Assembly: GCA_025210525.1 (NCBI GenBank)
Contig: JAOARP010000032.1
Coordinates: forward strand, 1 to 64,000
Direction: 5' to 3'
Source: Marinisporobacter sp.
Lineage (GTDB): Bacteria; Bacillota; Clostridia; Peptostreptococcales; Thermotaleaceae
DNA: 64,000 nt
In this document: positions 7,678 to 15,479 of the stretch, piece by piece
Layout: every line of letters begins with the position of its first letter
Position numbering within the stretch: position 1 is the stretch's first letter
Made by a program: the position numbers and the translations under genes
The notes under the pieces: generated by a model
Database searches by the model: none
Seen by the model: the letters and a program-made list of their open reading frames with translations, nothing else
What the model was told of the DNA's origin: nothing

Positions 7678-10600
7678 TTATTTTTCTTTATTCTCTTTTT
7701 TTGTTGTATCTGTTTTTTCTACTCTATTTAGTTTTTTAGTAATAACAATTTCTTGCTCTTCTTTGATCCATTTTACTTCATGTTTTAAGTTTTCTGAGAT
7801 AAATCTGATTGGTACAAAAGTTCTTTCATTGATAATTTTTGGAGCTACATCCATTTTAATGGTTTTTCCATTGACCTTTGCAGATTTTTCATCTACTTGT
7901 AGCTCAATCTTCATCTCACCATCACTTAATAAAATACTTCTAGTTGCTCCTTGCCACTTAACTTTTGCTCCTAATGCTTCGCAAATTCCTCTTAGAGGGA
8001 CTAATGTTCTATTTTCTTTTATAAGTGGTGCTACATCTAATTGAATATTTTGGATTGCTCCTTTTTTTACATCTACTATTTCTGATGATTGAATATATAA
8101 GTAGATTTTTTCTTGAAGCTCCTTTACTGTATCCTTTTTAAGTGCAATATCAAATCCTGTATATCCTTCTTTTTCCTCTGACATACATATACTCAATCTT
8201 ATTTTTGCAGCTGCATCTGGTACTTCAAATCGAATAACAGTATTTTTTTCATTATTCTTTATTTTTTCATATTTTGCACCCATAGCGTTTACATATACTT
8301 TAAGATCTTTTATTTCATCTGCATTTTTCAACATTACTTGTACATAATTTTTTCCCTTAATTACTTCATAGTTGATCTCATTTTCTAAATATTTCTCAGC
8401 CATGGCTAGTAAGCTTTTATTTGTTTCTTTTACTTCCATAGTCATTTCATAGAATCCATTTTTACTTAAATCAACTGTTTTGATGACTTTTCCCTCTAGT
8501 AGGTTTATATAAACATCTATGCTATCATCTGTTTTCTTTTTCATTTGATCTTTATCTAATAAAACTCTAAAAGTAACTTCTTTATTATCCTCTGGTACTA
8601 TTTTTGCTTTTAATTTTATAGTAGCATCCAGCTTTGGTATTTCAAATTTAATCATACTCGCTTTCTTGCCATTGTCATATTCTTTTACCATCTTTGTTTC
8701 ATATTTTACGTGATTTCCATCTACTTCTATTTTTAAGTCTTTTATGTCTTCCTCATTCTTTACGAATAAACGTACATAATTTTTATCATCCTTCACTTCT
8801 ACATCTGCTTTTTTAAGGAAATAAGGCTCTGCTATAGAAGCTTGGTCTTCATTTTCTTTTAATATTTTTATGTCTGCTTCATAGAAACCATTTCCTATTT
8901 CTTCTATTTCTTTTATAATTTCACTCACATTATCTAGGCTATCTAAATCAAATAGTAACTTGAATTTAGCTTTCCCCATTTTCTTTGGTACGTTTACTTC
9001 AAACGTGATTCCTTCTTTTATAGCTTTTTTCTCAACTTCTAATTCAATTTCAAGGGAGTCATTTGTTGCATCATATCTTCTATGTGTATTTACAAATTCT
9101 CCATCACTGTTTTTATGCTTTAATTCTTCTAACCACCCCAATGAAATATCTGTGCTTTCCCAAAGCATCCTAACTGTAACCTTTTCATCTTGTACCTCTA
9201 GGGTAGCCGCTCTTTTTATAAATTGATCCGCCATTGATTTTCCATTTTCATAAAAGTGTTTTGCCCATGCTCTAATACGGTGAGTTCCATTTGTAAGGAA
9301 TTGATCTTCTGTTCCTCCAGCTCCTTCTGTTGTTCCACCCTTTATGGATATATCATAAGTTGCTGATTTACCATTGACCATTACAGTTAGTGTCTGGCTT
9401 TTAGCAGTACTTGAGCTGTCAAAGCCAACAATATTCCTTTCTATAATCGTTAATATTTTTTTACTTCCATCGTTGTAGGTTCCTGTAACTACTAGTCCAC
9501 TTATGTCTAAAGCATCTCCTACTGTATATTCTTTTTTTGCCTTACTTGTATCTATAGCTATACTCTCTAAATCTATCGTCTTTACAGATCCACCAGTAGC
9601 TAAGTCTACCATTGTATTCGTATTAAATATGGTTCTAAATTCAGGTCTACTTTCTCCCATTCCTTCTGGCACATAAACCTTGAGATAAACCTCCTTTGTA
9701 ATACTTTCCACCGGGAAGGTAATCGTTAATTTATCTTTTTTAGCATCATATTTCACATTATCCGAATAAGTACGTTTATCTGTATTCGGGTCATCATCTG
9801 GTGTGATCAGATCCACGTAGTTTTCATTTTTATCCATATACCATAATCCTTGAAGCAAGCTCATTGATATGGTACTTGTGTGATTCCAAACTACAGTAAG
9901 CATCATTTTTCCATCTTTAACCGTTAGCGTAGCCGCCTCTGTCACAAACTGATTGGTTATCGATGCAACATTCTCATGTTCTTTTATATTATCAATATCT
10001 AAACCATAGGTCCCATCTGGTAGATGATTTGGATCAAGTGTTCCCTGACCTTCCTTAGGTACAGACACTATAATTGTGTAGGTAACTTTGCTATTGTCTA
10101 TTGCATTTTCTGCAACGAATGTAATTTTATTGACCCCTGGTTGTAAATCGTTCACCGTAAAGCTTTCTCCACTATTGATGGTTTTCTCATCCTTAGATTC
10201 TTCTGTTTCTTTACTATCCTCATCTTTTTTCCCGATGGTAATTTTTGTTTCGTTTCTAATACCTATAGGATAAATGGTAATAGAAGTGGTGCCTACAGGT
10301 GCTTTTAAATTCTCGGTATATGAGTCTGCAGCTTTATCTTCTAGTTCAATAGTACCCACGTTTGTATCAATCTTTTTTAACGTAGCATATTTACCATGCA
10401 TTTCATAGCTTGGAGCTGAATGACCCGCACCTAAAAATCCTTCTATTTCTTCCTTAGATATAGCATCATTGTTCCAATCAATATAATTTAATGCAATGAT
10501 AAAAGTTTCTAATTTTTTCATATCCTTTAAATAATCTTTCGGAATACGGGTTATATAATTATAATGTATCCATAGTTTTTTTACATTTGGCAATGTTTTT

Positions 10601-13227
10601 AAACTCATGGGTAGTTGATTTATTCTATTACGTGATAGATCTACACTTTCCACCTTAGTAAGCTGACTTAAATCTATCTTATTCCCTTCTGAATCCACAT
10701 CTATATCTGTCAACAAATTAAGATCCATATCAATTTCCTTTAAAGCTACTAGCTTTGATATACCACTTGGAAACTTTGAAAGCTGATTCGTACTTAAATT
10801 CAATTCTGTTAATCTTTTTAGCTTTCCTATCTCAGCAGACATTGTTTTCAAGGAATTACTATTAAGATCCAACGTAATCAATCCTGTTAAATCTCCAATG
10901 CTATCAGGTAATGTCTCAAATCGGTTATTATCTAATCTTAAATATTTCAAACTCGTAAGTCCACTTAAATGGTCTGGTAGTCCAGTCAAATTATTGTTAT
11001 TCAAGTCAAGTCCTGTTAAAGCTGTAAGCTTAGAAATATTTTTATCAATTGAGGCAATCTTATTATGCTCTAACTTTAATATTTTAAGGGATTTGATGTT
11101 ACATAAGCTTTTTGGGATGCTCGTCAGTTGATTGTTTGATGCATCAATTGTTTTTAGCTTAGTGAGTTTACTAAAATCACCAGTAATATCTGTCAACTTG
11201 TTTCCCCCGATACTCACTTCTGTCAGCCCTATAAGATCACTAATATCAGGCATAGTTGTAAATTCATTACTTTTACTAAAACTTCCTAGAGAAAGCGTCG
11301 ATAGCTTAGGCAATCTCCTTAGGTCTATATGATTCAACATATTGTTACTTGCATAAAGCTCTGTTAGCTCTGGTAAATCTTTCACTGTCAGAGAAGTCAA
11401 TTTATTCTCTCTTAAATTCACTTCCATTAGCTTTGTGAACCCCGTCAAATTCGGAATATTTTTCAATTGATTCCCATTCATATATAGTTTAGTAATATTT
11501 TTAGCATAGTTTAAACCTGAACAGTCTTGAATGACACCATCACTATCATTTTTTGACAAATCTAGCGTACCTTCTAGTCTCATCATATCTCCTATAGTGA
11601 TCTCATGATTCTCCTCAACCTTTAAAATAGCACATAGCTTTTTCTGTAAAACTGAGTCCTTCACGCCTGCTGAAGTATTTTTATCAAGGATAGAAACTAC
11701 AGCCGTTGCAGTTACGCCTTCTCCTAAACTATATCCTTTTGGAATTTCTCCTAATTGTGCAGTAAAAATATAATCTCCAGCAGTATTTGGACTATATTCC
11801 TTCTCATTCTTCCATTGGATAACTGGAACTGTATCCTTTGTATTAGAAATTACAACCTTAGAATAATTTTCATTAAGATAATCTTCTACCTCATATACGG
11901 CTTTATATACTGGTTGATCTACTGTTCCACCATATAATTGTATTTCCTCAAATTTACTAATTTCTTTTGTATTATCTTTTTCTTTGCTAATCTTAATGGT
12001 GTATATGCCCTTTGATCCATCCTTTGCATCTACTTTTATGTAAACTATTGTCTCTTTATCTACTTTAAGCTCTATAGGTTTATCTATTTTTTTTCCATCT
12101 TTATCAACTAATTGAACCTCCGTATGTTTATCTAGTGCAACGATGTCACCTACTGAAATAGCTTGTATTTCATTATTTACGGTTAGAGACCCTTCAATTT
12201 TATATACTTTCTCTTGATTATCATATGTTTTTTCATCAATAGTAGGTGTTTTACCTAATACTGATTGGATCTCTACTTTGTCAACAATACCATTTGAATT
12301 CGTATCTTCTTTTCCTGCTTCTTCTTCGGCTCTTGTAACCATAAGAAAATACGAACTGTTTATTGATCCATCTCCTGCTTCAACTTGAATAGGTACAATT
12401 GTCATTTCTCCTGCTTTTAGGCTTTTTTCTGTTATTGGTATTTCCTTTCCTTTATCGTCAGTACCCATAATGCTTGCTTTTGCACCTTCACCCATACACA
12501 CTATATCATTAGTCTTTATAGATACTGTTGCGTTATCTACTGACAAACTTGCTGAAACTCCATATGTGTTCCCTTCCTTAATGTATTGTGTTCTTATTAT
12601 CGTAGGAGTCTTTCCTGCTACTGTCTTGATCTCTACTCTATCTGGAATATCGTTTGAGTTTGTATCTTTTTCTCCTTCGGCTCTTGTAACCATAAGAAAA
12701 TATGAACTTTTTATTGATCCATCTCCTGCTTCAACTTGAATAGGTACCATTGTCATTTTTCCTGCTTCAAGGCTTTTTTCTGTTATTGGTATTTCCTTTC
12801 CTTTATCGTCAGTGCCCTTAATACTTGCTTTTGCACCTTCACCCATACACACTATATCATTAGTCTTTATAGATGCTGTTGTGTTATCTACTGACAAACT
12901 TGCTGAAACTCCATATGTGTTCCCTTCCTTAATGTATTGTGTTCTCATTATCGTAGGAGTCTTTCCTGCTACTGTCTTGATCTCTACTCTATCTGGAATA
13001 TCGTTTGAGTTTGTATCTTTTTCTACTGTTATAGATGTTTCAACAGAATAAACTGAATCTGCTACAGTCACTTGTGTCTTCTCAATCTCCTGACCAAAAA
13101 CACTTTCAAGTGCAACTGCATCAGGAAGCTGCTGTTCTTCAGCATGTACAGCTATTGGTTGTATTAAGGTTAATAACATAGCAAATACTAAAAAACCGCT
13201 TAAAATTTTTTGGTAAAACCTTTTCAT
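7678..13227 (-). CDS. Giant secreted protein: TSP3-like repeats, leucine-rich repeats, four NEAT-like domains, copper amine oxidase N-like domain
   Basis: This 1849-residue exported protein has, in order: a signal peptide (1-29, cut after VHA); three repeat units of about 117 residues, each led by a DTNSNDIPDRVEI-type motif (about 70-420); an Ig-like segment (420-520); about 14 leucine-rich repeats (530-930, for example LTGLDLNNNNLTGLPDHLSG); a linker domain (960-1050); NEAT-like domain 1 (1062-1200); a bacterial Ig-like domain (1222-1295); NEAT-like domains 2 (1309-1432), 3 (1439-1555) and 4 (1589-1705); and a copper amine oxidase N-like pair (1722-1829, APLIKENRTLVPLRGI and APKIINERTFVPIRFI). 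NEAT marks are SMADQF, SIAEPYF and the TLTVKDGK strand. None of the four shows the YxxxY heme-ligating pair. No LPXTG or anchor is present. It probably captures a ligand or host protein at the cell surface and passes it to the smaller NEAT protein and transporter. Confidence 0.88.
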   Translation of the reverse strand: MKRFYQKILSGFLVFAMLLTLIQPIAVHAEEQQLPDAVALESVFGQEIEKTQVTVADSVYSVETSITVEKDTNSNDIPDRVEIKTVAGKTPTIMRTQYIKEGNTYGVSASLSVDNTTASIKTNDIVCMGEGAKASIKGTDDKGKEIPITEKSLEAGKMTMVPIQVEAGDGSIKSSYFLMVTRAEGEKDTNSNDIPDRVEIKTVAGKTPTIIRTQYIKEGNTYGVSASLSVDNATVSIKTNDIVCMGEGAKASIMGTDDKGKEIPITEKSLKAGEMTIVPIQVEAGDGSINSSYFLMVTRAEEEAGKEDTNSNGIVDKVEIQSVLGKTPTIDEKTYDNQEKVYKIEGSLTVNNEIQAISVGDIVALDKHTEVQLVDKDGKKIDKPIELKVDKETIVYIKVDAKDGSKGIYTIKISKEKDNTKEISKFEEIQLYGGTVDQPVYKAVYEVEDYLNENYSKVVISNTKDTVPVIQWKNEKEYSPNTAGDYIFTAQLGEIPKGYSLGEGVTATAVVSILDKNTSAGVKDSVLQKKLCAILKVEENHEITIGDMMRLEGTLDLSKNDSDGVIQDCSGLNYAKNITKLYMNGNQLKNIPNLTGFTKLMEVNLRENKLTSLTVKDLPELTELYASNNMLNHIDLRRLPKLSTLSLGSFSKSNEFTTMPDISDLIGLTEVSIGGNKLTDITGDFSKLTKLKTIDASNNQLTSIPKSLCNIKSLKILKLEHNKIASIDKNISKLTALTGLDLNNNNLTGLPDHLSGLTSLKYLRLDNNRFETLPDSIGDLTGLITLDLNSNSLKTMSAEIGKLKRLTELNLSTNQLSKFPSGISKLVALKEIDMDLNLLTDIDVDSEGNKIDLSQLTKVESVDLSRNRINQLPMSLKTLPNVKKLWIHYNYITRIPKDYLKDMKKLETFIIALNYIDWNNDAISKEEIEGFLGAGHSAPSYEMHGKYATLKKIDTNVGTIELEDKAADSYTENLKAPVGTTSITIYPIGIRNETKITIGKKDEDSKETEESKDEKTINSGESFTVNDLQPGVNKITFVAENAIDNSKVTYTIIVSVPKEGQGTLDPNHLPDGTYGLDIDNIKEHENVASITNQFVTEAATLTVKDGKMMLTVVWNHTSTISMSLLQGLWYMDKNENYVDLITPDDDPNTDKRTYSDNVKYDAKKDKLTITFPVESITKEVYLKVYVPEGMGESRPEFRTIFNTNTMVDLATGGSVKTIDLESIAIDTSKAKKEYTVGDALDISGLVVTGTYNDGSKKILTIIERNIVGFDSSSTAKSQTLTVMVNGKSATYDISIKGGTTEGAGGTEDQFLTNGTHRIRAWAKHFYENGKSMADQFIKRAATLEVQDEKVTVRMLWESTDISLGWLEELKHKNSDGEFVNTHRRYDATNDSLEIELEVEKKAIKEGITFEVNVPKKMGKAKFKLLFDLDSLDNVSEIIKEIEEIGNGFYEADIKILKENEDQASIAEPYFLKKADVEVKDDKNYVRLFVKNEEDIKDLKIEVDGNHVKYETKMVKEYDNGKKASMIKFEIPKLDATIKLKAKIVPEDNKEVTFRVLLDKDQMKKKTDDSIDVYINLLEGKVIKTVDLSKNGFYEMTMEVKETNKSLLAMAEKYLENEINYEVIKGKNYVQVMLKNADEIKDLKVYVNAMGAKYEKIKNNEKNTVIRFEVPDAAAKIRLSICMSEEKEGYTGFDIALKKDTVKELQEKIYLYIQSSEIVDVKKGAIQNIQLDVAPLIKENRTLVPLRGICEALGAKVKWQGATRSILLSDGEMKIELQVDEKSAKVNGKTIKMDVAPKIINERTFVPIRFISENLKHEVKWIKEEQEIVITKKLNRVEKTDTTKKENKEK
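12325..13024 (-). repeat. In-frame tandem duplication, 351-bp period
   Basis: Positions 12325-12673 and 12676-13024 are nearly identical over about 349 bases with only scattered mismatches. The offset is exactly 351 bases, 117 codons, so the frame is kept. It encodes the first two TSP3-plus-beta-domain units of the giant protein and must be recent. The third unit is clearly more diverged. Confidence 0.9.
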
Positions 13228-13307
13228 CTACTCACAACCCCCTTATTCTAAAAATTATTTTTCTACCTCAATTTTTATATCGTCCCGATTTAAAAAGAAT
13301 AAGAAAT

Positions 13308-13337
13308 TTCAGTAGCCAACTTACGCCAGCTACTGAA
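13308..13337 (-). terminator. Intercistronic stem-loop
   Basis: TTCAGTAGCC and GGCTACTGAA-like arms (one is AGCTACTGAA) form a hairpin between the small secreted protein gene and the giant gene. It is the counterpart of the hairpin at 1071-1117. The T-run on the minus strand is weaker here, so it may stabilise or process the mRNA rather than stop transcription. Confidence 0.5.
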
Positions 13338-13406
13338 TTTCTCTTGTCACAAGTAATGTAGATCTATCACTTGTCTTTTGCTATTTTTTCTTTTTTACTA
13401 AATTAA

Positions 13407-13841
13407 TTACTTCGTAATACAAAACTCAACATCGCTAGTTGGTATTGGAATCAGCCATACATTGCTTTTTACTTTTGCAGGATAGAAATTCTTACCATCT
13501 TTCAATTTAGAAGCTGGAAATTTAAGTGTTACTTTATCTCCAGAAAAACTTGCAGGAATATAATTTCCATCTCCAAAATCAACTGATAATTTTACGAGTT
13601 CTCCAGGTATACCCATAAACTCCATTGGTTGAATATTAAATGTGAGCGTTGCTTCATCTCCATTTATAACCAAATTCTGTGATCCTGGAACAATTGTATC
13701 ATTTGACATAGAAAACTTAGTCTCAGAACCATCCTTATAAATACCAATATTCACATCTGAAGCTGCATGTACAACTGTTAATGATAAAAGCATCATCAAC
13801 GCTACTATAAGTACTGATATTTTCTTCATAGACTTTGTCAT
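13407..13841 (-). CDS. Small secreted NEAT-like protein, paralog C
   Basis: This 144-residue protein has a signal peptide (MTKSMKKI, hydrophobic core, probable cut after VVHA) and a beta-rich mature domain ending in EFCITK. It shares YKDGSETKFSMSNDTIV, GDEATLTFNIQP and ASFSGDKVTLKFPAS with paralogs A and B. It is the first gene after the cobalamin riboswitch and terminator, and it heads the operon that continues into the giant NEAT protein. The GGGGGG site is well placed for the ATG. As with its paralogs, a NEAT-like fold is suggested by strand pattern only, and the ligand is unknown; the riboswitch raises the possibility of a corrinoid. Confidence 0.85.
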   Translation of the reverse strand: MTKSMKKISVLIVALMMLLSLTVVHAASDVNIGIYKDGSETKFSMSNDTIVPGSQNLVINGDEATLTFNIQPMEFMGIPGELVKLSVDFGDGNYIPASFSGDKVTLKFPASKLKDGKNFYPAKVKSNVWLIPIPTSDVEFCITK

Positions 13842-13863
13842 TTGTTTTCCCCCCTTTCTTTCA

Positions 13864-13881
13864 TGTTAGATACTCCTAACC
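13864..13881. promoter_or_regulatory. Palindrome upstream of paralog C
   Basis: TGTTAGATACTCCTAACC is the third copy of the TGTTAG-N6-CTAAC element, 22 bases before the start codon. It lies downstream of the riboswitch terminator, hence inside the transcribed leader. Confidence 0.55.
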
Positions 13882-13972
13882 TTTTATTATAAAAATAAGT
13901 AATACATTACTTATTTTTAAACGAATGACCTCTCATGCACAACAAACATGATGAACATGCCTTTTGATGGCA

Positions 13973-14005
13973 ATAAAAAAACTCTATCCTTTAACAAAGA
14001 TAGAG
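13973..14005 (-). terminator. Terminator of the cobalamin riboswitch
   Basis: On the minus strand CTCTATC and GATAGAG form a stem around CTTTGTTAAAG (which extends the pairing), followed directly by TTTTTTTATT. It lies between the riboswitch aptamer and the small secreted protein gene, as expected for a riboswitch that stops transcription when its ligand is bound. Confidence 0.85.
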
Positions 14006-14091
14006 ATGCTTCTACATGATTTTTACTTGTTTTTCATGACAAATAAATTTCCTATAGTACTACTCCTTTTCTCGGAAGGATCTATATACCT

Positions 14092-14264
14092 AAAGCTTTT
14101 GGCAGGTCTCCTGACTTATGGATTATCGTTTTCCTTCGCCTTCCCAAAATTTTTCAGTGGCAGATTGAAGGATCACTCCCCATTTACAGTGGCCGGACCG
14201 TTCGAGATTTTCACTCGATTCCCTTTTAATCCTTTATCCTAATGATAAAAGAACCTAAAAGCTA
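14092..14264 (-). promoter_or_regulatory. Cobalamin riboswitch
   Basis: Read on the minus strand, the conserved parts appear in order: TTAAAAGGGAATC, the GGCCACTGT core, a GGGAAGGCGAAGG segment, and the B12 box AAGTCAGGAGACCTGCC. P1 can form from AGCTTTT (near 14260) and AAAAGCT (near 14095). It controls the operon of the small secreted protein, the giant NEAT protein and the single-NEAT protein, with the terminator at 13973-14005 as the likely switch. Known members bind adenosylcobalamin or related corrinoids and turn genes off when it is plentiful. Confidence 0.95.
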
Positions 14265-14475
14265 TTTATTCATTTTTTTCTAAACAAACGTACTAAATGT
14301 AACATTTTTCCTTTTTTTCATATTTTACACTATGTTTAATATAATGTAAATATACCTTCTTCTAATTTTCGACAAAACCCATCCGTCTTCATTTAGCAAT
14401 TTCACTAATTTTACAATATCACATCATCTATTTTTTATCTTACCCTCAATTTTAGCACCATTTTCTATCCTAGAT

Positions 14476-14506
14476 TTGACAAATTCATAGTAGTAAGTAA
14501 TAATAT
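14476..14506 (+). promoter_or_regulatory. Probable promoter of AraC regulator 2
   Basis: TTGACA at 14476-14481 and TAATAT at 14501-14506 repeat the promoter arrangement of regulator 1, within a block of near-identical sequence. The bases after it differ: the Fur-like box is replaced by a run of GAT-TTGATA-like repeats. Confidence 0.45.
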
Positions 14507-14648
14507 GTAATATTACGATATGATTTGATATAATTTGATACGATTTGTCGTTTATACAAACATTCTATATTATTATCAATAAACAAACTTCATTATATTT
14601 GTTTTTTTATAACTATATATTGCTTATTTTTTAGGGAGGTGTATTTTT

Positions 14649-15371
14649 TTGAAAGTAATACACGATATTATTTCTGACTTCTATAGTTGTTGCAATCTGC
14701 CTATATTAGCAGTAGACATTGATTTTAATAAAATTTGTAGTATCGGTTATACCCCTATAGTGGAAAAATTTTTTGATGATTGTGCTATTTTTAGAGATAT
14801 TCATTTTGATTCTGACAATTCCCTTAGCTGTAATTTAAGCTATGCAAAGGATATTCACTTTGTAGTAGTTTCCATATCCAGATTTGATAAGTATAGAGGC
14901 TATTTCATCATAGGACCTTTTAAATGCACTGAAAACAATACAATATCTATTCCTTTTAAACCCCATAACTGCATACAGTATTTGCCTGCTATTTTATTGA
15001 ATATTTCTGATAGCCGGTTTAGTAAGGGGATGAGTAATTTAAGATTTAGTGTACATGTAAAAAAAGCTATCGAATATATACATAAAAATTATACCCAGTC
15101 TATTAATCTAGATGAACTATGCAATGATTTATCTGTAAACAAAAGCTACTTTTGCAAAGTGTTTAAAAAAGAAACAAACTTTACTTTTTCTAACTTCTTA
15201 AATAATTATCGCATTGAAAAGAGTAAATATTTTCTTGAGAATACAAATTTATCTCTTATGGATGTGGCAATATCCGTTGGCTTCAATACGCAAAATTATT
15301 ATTCTATCGTTTTTAAAAGGTTTACAAAAAAAACACCCTTAGAATATCGAAATAGCATTGCTATACAATAA
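14649..15371 (+). CDS. AraC-family transcriptional regulator 2
   Basis: This 240-residue protein is about 90% identical by eye to regulator 1 (2553-3275). It has the same N-terminal sensor region with its CC pair (residue ~16), and the same AraC DNA-binding domain from about residue 137 (SINLDELCNDLSVNKSYFCK, VGFNTQNYYSIVFKRF, TPLEYR). The start is TTG behind GGGAGGTG, as in the paralog. It is divergent from the riboswitch-led NEAT operon and precedes the chelatase genes, so it probably controls one or both. The changed residues cluster in the N-terminal part (for example RIGY to SIGY, SNKN to CTEN), so the effector could differ slightly. Confidence 0.9.
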   Translation: MKVIHDIISDFYSCCNLPILAVDIDFNKICSIGYTPIVEKFFDDCAIFRDIHFDSDNSLSCNLSYAKDIHFVVVSISRFDKYRGYFIIGPFKCTENNTISIPFKPHNCIQYLPAILLNISDSRFSKGMSNLRFSVHVKKAIEYIHKNYTQSINLDELCNDLSVNKSYFCKVFKKETNFTFSNFLNNYRIEKSKYFLENTNLSLMDVAISVGFNTQNYYSIVFKRFTKKTPLEYRNSIAIQ

Positions 15372-15383
15372 TAAAAGCATATA

Positions 15384-15414
15384 AAAATGGCTCCTACCTT
15401 GAGCCATTTTTATA
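15384..15414 (+). terminator. Terminator after AraC regulator 2
   Basis: AAAAATGGCTC and GAGCCATTTTT form a stem with T-rich flanks on both strands. It can also serve the chelatase operon coming from the other side. Confidence 0.85.
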
Positions 15415-15479
15415 TGCTTCATCCCTTTTCATACACTTCATACATCTATCATTATTGTTTTTATAAAAATATTTTTCTC

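Noticed and set aside
10650-11550. Repeated sequence suggesting a CRISPR array
   Set aside because: The periodicity comes from leucine-rich repeat codons in a long open frame; there are no identical repeats with unique spacers.
13964-14242. A 92-residue plus-strand frame over the riboswitch
   Set aside because: It runs across the conserved cobalamin aptamer and its terminator on the other strand, has no ribosome binding site, and its protein has no recognisable pattern.
2553-15371. The two near-identical AraC genes as ends of a mobile element
   Set aside because: They are direct repeats with the same terminators but no transposase, terminal inverted repeats or target duplication; segmental duplication explains them.
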